A DNA stretch of 64,000 nucleotides, from contig LR746272.1 of assembly GCA_902729315.2 (NCBI GenBank), forward strand, positions 7,466,827 through 7,530,826, in the 5' to 3' direction. The notes beneath the pieces are model-generated. The model searched no databases, was not told where the DNA came from, and was given only the letters and a program-made list of their open reading frames with translations. A program made the translations under genes and the position numbers. Numbering within the stretch: position 1 is the first letter of the stretch; each line of letters starts with the position of its first letter. Below are positions 1-12,338 of this stretch, piece after piece. Source of the DNA: Spirodela intermedia. Its lineage: Eukaryota > Streptophyta > Magnoliopsida > Alismatales > Araceae.

Positions 1-4388
<4,388 letters not shown>

Positions 4389-4504
4389 GGCCTTAGGGTT
4401 TCTCCGGAGCTCTGGTGCTTGGATCTGATAGTAGAAGGGTGGAAAAGGGGGAGGGTTCTCTACATCAGGGTGTGTAGGATGGCAGACCACAGTGAGCGCT
4501 GCGG

Positions 4505-5065
4505 ACTTAAAATTAATTTTAAATTATATTTTTTTTTTGCTGTGAACCCACATCCCTGATGTGAATAACATTAAATTTTCCCGATACTGACTCTTATTAT
4601 ATACATATTAATATAGTTAACCGTTCAATAAATTTCCTTTCGATTTTTCTCAACCAATTATGTTTTATCAAATAAAAATACCATATTGAGTTATAAGTAT
4701 TTTTGTCCAATTAATTTAGATAAAACTGAAATTAATTTCAATCCGAATAGCATAAAAATTTCCCCACAGTGCCTTATATATATAACTTTGAATATTCTAC
4801 CAATTTTCCATCCAAAAATTCTCAATTTATTACGGTTTACTTCATTAAAATGCCACATACAATTATAAACATTATTATCCCATTAATTTAGATAGAAGTA
4901 AAATTAAAATTAAGTCCGAATAACATAAAAATTTCCCCAGGGACATACATTTAATTGTTCTACCAATTTCCTTCCAGTTTTCTCAGATAATTATTTAATT
5001 ACTTAATTAAAACGCCATAATAAATTATAAATAGTATTGTGTAATTAATTTAGATAAAATAGATA
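4505..5065. repeat. AT-rich ~170-bp tandem array, left copy
   Basis: About three diverged units of roughly 173-183 bp. Each unit carries the landmarks CCGAATA(G/A)CATAAAAATTTCCCC (starts near 4561, 4742 and 4915), then a CTACCAATTTCCTTCCAG-like stretch, a TTTTCTCA-AATTA stretch, and an ATTAATTTAGATAAAA stretch. The same unit recurs at 11485-12110 in the same orientation. No coding potential. It looks like a small satellite-type array or a decayed repeat. Confidence 0.7.
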
Positions 5066-5304
5066 TCGTGCATCACATATTGGACCATATATTATCATAA
5101 TTTTTTATTTGATATTCGATTAGTTGGTTTCTCAAAGGGAGGGAGAGAGAGAGAGAGAAAGAGAGAAAGAGAGAAAGGGAGTCCAGGTCAGACTGCATGG
5201 CATGAGCTTGGAACCGCTCGTCAGAGCTTCCGGTCCAGGAACACCATGACCTGGACGAGCGACGCCCCACAGTGACGTGGTAGACCTGCGGACGACGCCG
5301 CCTC

Positions 5305-5420
5305 TCTCTCTCTGGGGTCACCAAATAACGGTCACCTCGTCGCAGCCTCTATTTCTCCTGCTACGGGGGCCTCTCCGGTCCACCACGTCGTCATCAAAAA
5401 CCGAAGCTTAGCTTCGGTGT
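5305..5420 (+). repeat. Diverged copy of the DNA ligase 6 promoter/5'UTR segment
   Basis: From a short CT run through CACCAAATAACGGTCACC to beyond TCCGGTCCACC this segment aligns nearly base for base with 12255-12370, the 5'UTR and first codons of the DNA ligase 6 gene. About 12 bases present in the ligase gene, including its ATG, are missing here (CCACC runs directly into ACGTCGTC), so no ligase reading frame starts. It now lies about 950 bp upstream of the MAK16 start codon. Confidence 0.8.
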
Positions 5421-5544
5421 GAGAGAGAGTGTGTGCGCGAGTGCGAGTGCGAGTGCGTGTGCCCCTCCTGCGTGCGTCTGTGCGAGTGCGTGTGCCCGTC
5501 CTGCGTGCTTGTGAGTGCGTGTGCGAGTGCGTGTGCCTGTCCTG

Positions 5545-5657
5545 CGTGCGTGTGCGTGTGCGTGTGCGTGTGCGTGTGCGTGTGCGTGTGCGTGTGCGTG
5601 TGCGTGTGCGTGTGCGTGTGCGTGTGCGTGTGCGTGTGCGTGTGTATGTGCGCGCGC

Positions 5658-5694
<37 letters not shown>

Positions 5695-5697
5695 CGA
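5545..5697. repeat. Compound microsatellite (GTGTGC)n-(GT)n-(GA)n
   Basis: A hexanucleotide GTGTGC run of roughly 100 bp is followed by GT and GA dinucleotide runs. Upstream, 5430-5545 holds degenerate copies of the same GT/GC pattern. Its reading frames give long Cys-Val, Arg-Val or Ala-His runs, which explains several spurious ORFs. Confidence 0.95.
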
Positions 5698-5831
5698 GGG
5701 GCAGTCTCTCTCTGATTTTTTTTTCCAGAGAGAAATACTGGCGAAATTACGAGAACAAGATAGAGAGACAGAAGAGAGGGGCAGTTTCTCTCTAAATTTT
5801 TTTCAGAGAAAAATGCTGGCGAAATTACGAG

Positions 5832-5845
<14 letters not shown>
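5696..5845. repeat. Tandem duplication, ~79-bp unit
   Basis: Two head-to-tail copies begin at about 5696 and 5775. Both run GAGGGGCAGT(C/T)TCTCTCT, a T-run, CAGAGA, and then CTGGCGAAATTACGAGAAC, the last segment being identical in both. The second copy ends in a (GA)n run to about 5862. Located in the presumed MAK16 promoter. Confidence 0.85.
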
Positions 5846-5866
<21 letters not shown>

Positions 5867-6027
5867 TCCAACTCAAACCCCGACTCCTCGTCTTCCTACT
5901 ATTCCACCACCTCCTCTTTCCTTCCCGGGGGCGCGGCCCTCTGCTCTTTCTCTCATAGTTTTCCCGGGGAAATCCCCTTCTCTGCACAGCGACGCCGTGG
6001 AAGCCTCCGTTGAAGACCCCGCCTTGC

Positions 6028-6029
<2 letters not shown>

Positions 6030-6065
<36 letters not shown>

Positions 6066-6066
6066 T
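6030..6066. repeat. (CGG)n trinucleotide run in the MAK16 leader region
   Basis: About twelve CGG/GGC triplets lie some 310 bp upstream of the MAK16 ATG, inside GC-rich DNA that is probably 5'UTR or core promoter. Confidence 0.9.
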
Positions 6067-6371
6067 GCCAACTTAGAGCAGTGGGGGAGTCGGATCCCAG
6101 CCAGGCGAAGTCGATCGCCGCCCGGACGGAGTAGACGGGCTCGGGGGGCGACGGAGCTCTCTCGCCGCGGAACTGGTGGCCTCGGAGAATGCGGTTTCGT
6201 AGGGTTCCCCCGCCGCGCCCGGCGTCTCCTGGTCGCCGGGGGCGAAGAGCGGCCCCCCTCCGGAACCTCCGGTAAATTCCTAGAACCCCAACGCCGGCCT
6301 GCTGCTCATTGTGAGAACAGAAGGGAGAGCGGAAGCCGAGTAGTATTCTGGTGTTCAATCTTCCCTGAAAG

Positions 6372-9300
6372 ATGCAGCACGACGACGTGATATGGCAGGT
6401 CATCAGGCACAACCACTGCAGTTTCATGTCCAAGTAAGCCCGACTTTTCTCATCTGGTTTTTAATCCAATCTGCGTCCGATGATACGAAGAGGAAAGTGC
6501 TAATTATGGTGCATTGCTTTCGATGCCGGCAGAATCGTCACTGGAAATTTCTGTCGAAATCCGTATAACGTTACGGGAATATGCAACCGGAGCTCTTGTC
6601 CTCTTGCCAATAGTCGGTACGCCACCATACGAGATCACGAAGGTTTTGAGCTCCATCCGATATCATCACTCCTTTAGGTTCATTCTCTTTCTTGTACTAG
6701 GGTCAGTATCTTCGCGACTTTGATCATTGATTTGTTTATTTCATGGGTAATCGATGATGTACTGGTTTATCTTTGTGGGGTTACTTTGTGGTTGGCTCAT
6801 ATTAAACATTATCAATTGAGACTCGTCATTGATTTTTGGGAACTAGAGCGGTGCTTTGCAACGATTCTTTTGAAAACTCAACGGCTCGCCTCCTGTTCCC
6901 TCCCCATTTTTTCACAAATTCCATTTGTAAATGGCTTCATGTTTTCACATACAAGCAACCTCGAACTGTTCCATCGAGAGAAGCCGAAGGGGGATGATTA
7001 CGTTTATGGGTAGATACTACATAATTTGGGGGTTTTAAAAGCTAAAACAAGGAAACAAAATACGCCTCACTCATTGGGGAAGAAGCTCATAAAGGCAGCT
7101 TATTCAGTAGAAAAGATATGCGAAGATAGGCATCGGAAAAATCTTTTGAAAATCTGTTCTCCGAGCTTATTTTTGGAAGATCTTAGGTGCCCTTTCCCTC
7201 ATTTAACCAAGAAACTCACAAATTTGTTCATAATGTGTCGTATTATTTCTTTCAGCTTGTTCCACGATTGGGTAGCCTGTGAGCATCCTTCCAATTATGT
7301 TTTAATTCACTTTTTCTAAAGGGAATGCTTAAATTAAAACGTTTTCCCCAGTGGACTAGAGATATGTCCTTGTTAGCTTTTAGTAAATACTGATCCTTAA
7401 CCTTTTGGCCTCGACACTCATAAATCCGGTTTCTGTCTTTTGTTTTATGTGCAGGGGTTTTTTATTTGTACATGAAAACTATTGAAAGGGCCCATAAGCC
7501 AAATGATTTGTGGGAAAGGATTAAACTTCCGAGAAACTATGAGAAGGCTCTGGAACTTATTGATAAACATCTGGTATTCATCTTTTAGTCTTTTAGAATA
7601 TTTGATGTGTGGTTGAAGGAATGTCTAGATTGACATATCTCTTATTGAACAGCAATATTGGCCTAAATTTCTTGTTCACAAGAACAAGCAACGTCTCACA
7701 AAAATGACCCAGTATCGCATTCGCATGAGGAAGCTGGTTCTGAAAGTGAGGTGTGTTCTCTTTTTCATCTGGTGGTGACATTGGTGTTTTCCCCCAATTT
7801 CAATATGATACATCCTCTGATGGGATTATGATTTCATTGTTCATGAGAGACTTTTATTGGGATTTGAGAAACTATTGTTTACTGCCTGTAAAGTAAGACG
7901 GTTAAGAAAACATTTTATTGTTTCTGTGATACACATTGATAAGAAAAATTGTGATTGCGCTCGTGCTTTAACACATCATGAGGGCTATAATAGTATTCAC
8001 ATCGTTAAATATCACACTGTGACGCGCTTATAAAATAATGTTATCTGATGCTGAAATCATTCTGTTTCTGTTGCATCAGTTTTTTCTTGGAATCTTAATG
8101 CTTTGCCACCATCTCAGTTTCCCAGGCAGCCCGTGGTTGGTGCCTGATTCCCTGACTATCCAGGCTAGCCTTTATTTGTGATGTTCTTCTAGGCAGCCTG
8201 GAATATCTGGTTCTCATGTCACTTAAGTGTCGTCCTGTAAGTCAAGATTGCATTGTTTTGTCATAATTGACTGAGTAGGATTTGTTTGCTGTTTATACCT
8301 TATGTAGAGGATATTGTAAGCTATCTACCCTGGAAAGATACGGTAGATGACTTCTGCTCCAAATAACACACAAAATTTCACACCTAGCCGCAACATGAAA
8401 ACTACTGAGAGAGTACAATTTTAAAAATGCGTCATTATACAAATCAATTATTGTCTTTTATCACAGTAGATAGAAGTAGGGCAAGAGAAAATCAGAGAAA
8501 ATTAAGCGAAGGGAATTTCAAACTTCTTAAAGAGAATCAGAGACCAAACATAAGCTGAAAATTAAATGACGCAGCATTTTTTAAAAAGTAGCAAAAAATA
8601 AAAGAGAGTTGCAAATATGATCAACTGAATAATCTTTGATAGTGACTATTTGAGCAAGGTAAAGAATAAGGAAAAAACTTTTTTTTTTTTCTAGCTATTA
8701 AGCTCTTGTTTCACACCCCATAGGTGGGAATGAGACTGCTGATGTAAACAAAGTCATCCTGGGTTGCTAGTTAGGTACCAATCCAATGTGTCCAGTATCA
8801 TGTTTAATGGGGACATCTTTTGTTAGCAACTGTTGGGCATTCTGAAAATAGGTTCTTTTCTGCAATATTCTTGCACCATATAGTCTGCTGATCGTTTTCT
8901 CTCTTGTTTCGAGTGCAATTAAAAAATAAATCCCATTAAAAAAAAAGGCCTTGTGAGTCCTATTTGAAGTAGATTTAAGACGTAGGCTTGGACACCCTAC
9001 CCATGTTTTATTTCTAGTATTGTCCAAAATGCATGCGTACTCTTATTTAGACATCTAGTATATGAAGAGTTGAGGAGATGTTGATGTCAGACACTCTCTA
9101 GAATAGTTATTTCCCTTGTGCTTGCCTCAAGCCATATCTACGTTACTCTTGAAAATAATATTTTCTAATTAGAATTATTTTTTGTATTCATTATATGCAT
9201 CGTTTTATTCCAGGGAGAAGATTGTGACGATGCCAAGAAAGCAGCAAAAAAGAGAAGCCAGAAGGGAAGAGAAAGCCGAGAAGGCTGCAGTCTTGGAGAA

Positions 9301-10505
9301 GGTCAATATCTCCCATTAACCCTTTAAATTTGTGGTTCTTTCCTCTATGCGCATGCTGATACCCGTTGAGTTTCAGAGCATTGAGAAAGAGCTGCTGGAA
9401 CGCCTCAAAAAGGGCGTGTATGGGGACATATACAACTACCCTGTTGAAGCATATGATAATATTCTCAATATGGAAGAAATGAAGGTTGCCGATGTAGAAG
9501 AAGAGGAGGAAGAAGAAGTACGCTGATAAACCCGCTAAACCCCTCCTCCATCGCCTCTCATTTCCTCTTCCTTTCCCTTTTTGGCCAAATATATGCCTCA
9601 CGGAATTCCCTAATAATCATGTGAACAGGAACCTGAGATAGAATATGTTGAGGGCTATGACGACCCTGAGGAGGAAGAGGACATGGAAGACTTTGGTGGC
9701 TTCCTCCAAGGCGGTTCTTTTGACGATGAGGAGTCTGGTAAGCCGATTTCTTTCCTTCATCACCTTCTGGTCACTGAAAACATTAACGAAACAAAAAACG
9801 TTAATGAAAGCAAGCTTCACAAGTGTATACATATAGTTACATTCATGTACTAGTCACTTGCCCATTTTTAGTTTCTGCTGTGGGTTATGCTTTCTACCAT
9901 TGGTACTGTATGACTGTGAATGATCTTGGTAGAAGATAGAATTTATGATGCATCATTGTTAAAGATATAAATCTTCATATGCAGATGAAATCAGCGATGA
10001 TGAGGATGATACAGGTAGAATGGATAAGACGAGCTTAAAAAGAAAGCACAAGGATAAGCTCAGAGGGGACACCCCACATTCAAGATCGGGGAGACGGGGG
10101 CGGGTGGTCATCGAGGTAATCATTTATTTTTGGTTCTTGCATTATTTATCTTTTGTTTCGTGTAATGGAGATGATAACGCCCATATGCTTGTCTACCATT
10201 TTTTTGTTGAATATATTAGTTAGATATAAATGAAAGAAATCAGATTCGTAACCCGAGGATGCCCTGTAAATTGGCTACGGGGTGGACATCGTGAGCCCCG
10301 ACTGTGTGTAAGTTAGTGAGTGAGTGAGTGAGTGAGTGAGTGTGTGTGTGTGTGTGTGTATGTGTGTGAGAGAGAGAGACAGAGAAAGGAGGGTGCCGCC
10401 ATCAGTGGGTTTAATTCTCACGACGGCTAATTCTTTCTTTTTCTTCCATTTGGCCAGGTCGAGCACGACGAGGGCGCGGGCGAGAGGAAAAAAGCTCGCC
10501 ACTGA
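6372..10505 (+). CDS. MAK16: MAK16-like ribosome biogenesis protein
   Basis: Nucleolar protein needed for 60S ribosomal subunit assembly (role known from the MAK16 family). Nine exons: 6372-6433, 6533-6642, 7455-7573, 7653-7750, 9214-9301, 9377-9517, 9629-9737, 9985-10115, 10458-10505. All junctions are in phase, giving 301 residues, the usual family size. The start is fixed by the conserved N terminus [18 protein letters not shown]. Further family motifs: [10 protein letters not shown](I)[10 protein letters not shown] with its conserved cysteines, [25 protein letters not shown], and [18 protein letters not shown]. The C-terminal third is acidic (Glu/Asp runs) then basic (KRKHK, RSGRRGR, ERKKARH), as in relatives. 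The last intron (10116-10457) contains a GTGA/GT/GA microsatellite. The promoter carries a duplicated piece of the DNA ligase 6 promoter. Identification is confident; the small last exon is the least certain. Confidence 0.93.
10315..10383. repeat. (GTGA)n-(GT)n-(GA)n microsatellite in the last MAK16 intron
   Basis: Successive GTGA, GT and GA runs lie inside the last MAK16 intron, about 75 bp before the final acceptor. Confidence 0.95.
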
Positions 10506-10537
10506 TAATCCCTCAAAGACACAAGTATCTCTCTCCC

Positions 10538-10538
<1 letters not shown>

Positions 10539-10632
<94 letters not shown>
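10539..10632. repeat. Long (CT)n microsatellite
   Basis: Roughly 90 bp of almost perfect CT dinucleotides just after the MAK16 stop codon, probably transcribed in the MAK16 3'UTR. Confidence 0.97.
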
Positions 10633-10737
10633 TGATATTTTTCTAAGTAAAAGGCCTCCACTTTTCACTCTTATCATTTTCCCTCGACCCTTATTTTTGG
10701 GAAGCAGAGAGTTACCTGTGGGATGAGCAGTATACCT

Positions 10738-10848
10738 TCATCTCATCGGCGCCCATGGGACCCACCTCTGGGTGCGAACTTGGGCGTAGTCCCTGTCCGG
10801 GTGGTAGAGGACCTCCTGCCTGCGGGCGCAGTTGCACTTGGCGCACAT
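10738..10848 (-). CDS. Tiny Cys-rich ORF, left member of a divergent pair (unproven)
   Basis: A 36-residue frame begins MCAKCNCARRQEVLYHPDRD. Its DNA matches, in inverted orientation, the small plus-strand ORF at 11011-11079. The shared protein pattern is K-C-x(1-2)-(K)C-x-R-R-Q-E-x-L. I do not recognise the family. It is too short to be confident that it is translated: it may be a relic of an inverted duplication, an exon of an unrecognised gene, or chance. No splice model was found. Confidence 0.25.
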   Translation of the reverse strand: MCAKCNCARRQEVLYHPDRDYAQVRTQRWVPWAPMR

Positions 10849-11010
10849 CTTCGCCGCCTACTCTGACGGGTTCTGATACGCGAAAGATTGCTGCCGTCTC
10901 TTTCTCGTCTGCGTCGTGGGTTTCTTGACGATCGGTGGCTGGGTGGGGTGGATGGGCAGGAGGAGGGATGGCCGCCTTCGGGGAGGGTGGCCAGCGAAGA
11001 GTCAGAGGAA

Positions 11011-11079
11011 ATGGCGAAGTGCATCAAATGCAAGTGCGACCGCAGGCAGGAGTTCCTCTTCCGTCCGAACAGGCCCTGA
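11011..11079 (+). CDS. Tiny Cys-rich ORF, right member of a divergent pair (unproven)
   Basis: A 22-residue frame, MAKCIKCKCDRRQEFLFRPN plus RP and stop. About 60 bp of it align with the reverse complement of 10785-10855 at roughly 70% by eye, with identical GCAGGCAGGAG cores. The two ORFs point away from each other across about 160 bp. Function unknown. Preservation of the Cys pattern in both copies hints at past coding selection but proves nothing. Confidence 0.25.
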   Translation: MAKCIKCKCDRRQEFLFRPNRP

Positions 11080-11346
11080 GCTCCCGTCTCTTCCACGTAG
11101 CAGAGAAGAAGATCGATCTGAGTGTGCTTGTCTGTGAGAGAGAAACAGGGCGGGAGATGTATATATATAGATAAAGAGAGAGCGGGAGAGAGAGAATGTG
11201 GGGTACGCGCGTCCTGAGCCCGCGTAATCTGGTACCCAGTTTCGCTTGGGCTCAAGTTCGGTCATCTCTCTCTTCCTCCGGATTAAACCCAAGCCCAAAC
11301 CTGGTCCGAGATTGGGTGGGCTCAGGACTTACGTAGCTCATTCTCT

Positions 11347-11381
<35 letters not shown>

Positions 11382-11484
11382 CCCCTATCTATTTATCTCT
11401 CTCTTGGAGGGCATGAGGGAAGTGACGACGTGCAAGACGGTGAAGAAAACAGGAGGCCGATTTCTGGACCGTTTATCCATTAAA

Positions 11485-12110
11485 GTGATCTACAAATTTC
11501 CTTCCAGATTTTCTCAAATGATTATTTTTACTAAATTAAATACCATATGAAATTACAATTGTTAGTCCGATTAATTTAAATAAAACTGGTTTTTATTTTT
11601 AATCTGAATAGCATGAATTTTCCCCCACTTAATTTTTTTATTGATACACACTTACTTATTCTACAAATTGCCTTCATGTTTTTCTCAAATAATTACTTTT
11701 ACTTAATTAACAGACCATATTAAATTCTGAATATTATTTGCATTAATTTAGTTAAAATAAAATAAATAACAATCCTAATGTGATAAAATTTTCCCACATT
11801 GAATTATACATATTTATATATCTATTAATTTAATTATTGCAGAAATTTTATTCCTATTTTTATAAAATAATTAATCTTAATAAAAAAAATTAATTATAAA
11901 TATTAATCTCCATTAATTTACATAAAAATAAATTAAATTAAATCCGAGTAACATAAATTTTACACCCCAGTGACTTATATACATATTTATAAATTTCATT
12001 ATTATGTCATTTTCCTTCTAGTTTTTCAAAATAATAATAAATTAATTAAAATGCCATACTAAATTATGAATATTGTTGTCCCATTCATTTAGATAAAACA
12101 GATTGTATAT
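11485..12110. repeat. AT-rich ~170-bp tandem array, right copy
   Basis: At least three units with spacing near 170 bp (landmark AATCCGAATAGCATAAATTTTCCCCAC-like, starting near 11601, 11772 and 11941). Each is followed by a CTACAAATTTCCTTC-like stretch, TTTTTCTCAAATAATTA, an ACCATATTAAATTATGAATATT stretch and ATTAATTTAGATAAAA. Homologous to and co-oriented with the array at 4505-5065. Confidence 0.7.
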
Positions 12111-12338
12111 ATATATATATCGATTGAGCGTGGGCTTCGTAATTTCGGTTCTAGTGAGACCATTACTCGTTAGTCGTCAACCGAACAAGTGGGCTCCGCT
12201 TGCCTACTACCGGCCCACAATGTTGCGAACGACCAACGGAAAACCCCACCTCTCTCTCTCTCTCTCTATAGTTACCAAATAACGGTCACCTCGTCGGAGC
12301 CTCCATTTCTCCTGCTCCGGGGGGCTCTCCGGTCCACC
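12106..12338 (+). promoter_or_regulatory. DNA ligase 6 promoter and 5'UTR
   Basis: A (TA)n run at about 12106-12122 could serve as a TATA element some 220 bp before the ATG. A CT run at 12249-12267 is of the pyrimidine-patch kind common in plant leaders. The segment from 12255 on is duplicated at 5305-5420. The reading frame stays open upstream to an in-frame ATG at 12189. Confidence 0.45.

Larger units (their letters stand above)
4389..6371. other. Intergenic region between the ATP synthase beta and MAK16 genes (divergent promoters)
   Basis: No gene found. It holds, in order, the ATP synthase beta promoter/5'UTR, an AT-rich ~170-bp tandem array, a stretch matching the DNA ligase 6 promoter, GT/GC and GA microsatellites, a ~79-bp tandem duplication and the GC-rich MAK16 5'UTR with a CGG run. 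Long open frames across 5394-6071 and 5429-6013 are by-products of these simple repeats (runs of Ala-His, Arg-Val, Cys-Val) and not genes. Confidence 0.7.
10506..12338. other. Intergenic region between MAK16 and DNA ligase 6
   Basis: No full gene found. It contains a long CT microsatellite, two tiny Cys-rich ORFs in head-to-head orientation (10738-10848 minus, 11011-11079 plus), a second CT run (about 11340-11400), the second AT-rich ~170-bp array, and the DNA ligase 6 promoter with a TATA-like (TA)n run at about 12106-12122. A 170-residue minus-strand frame (10743-11255) is Arg/Ser-rich and reads across simple sequence; I do not accept it as a gene. Confidence 0.65.

Noticed and set aside
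5394-6071. 225-residue minus-strand ORF and the overlapping plus-strand ORFs in the MAK16 upstream region
   Set aside because: They are made of Ala-His, Arg-Val, Cys-Val and Ser-Leu runs from GT/GC, GA and CGG microsatellites, with no family features.
10743-11255. 170-residue minus-strand ORF between MAK16 and DNA ligase 6
   Set aside because: Arg/Ser/Pro-rich reading across simple sequence; the only internal structure is the small Cys-rich inverted pair, which is in another frame.
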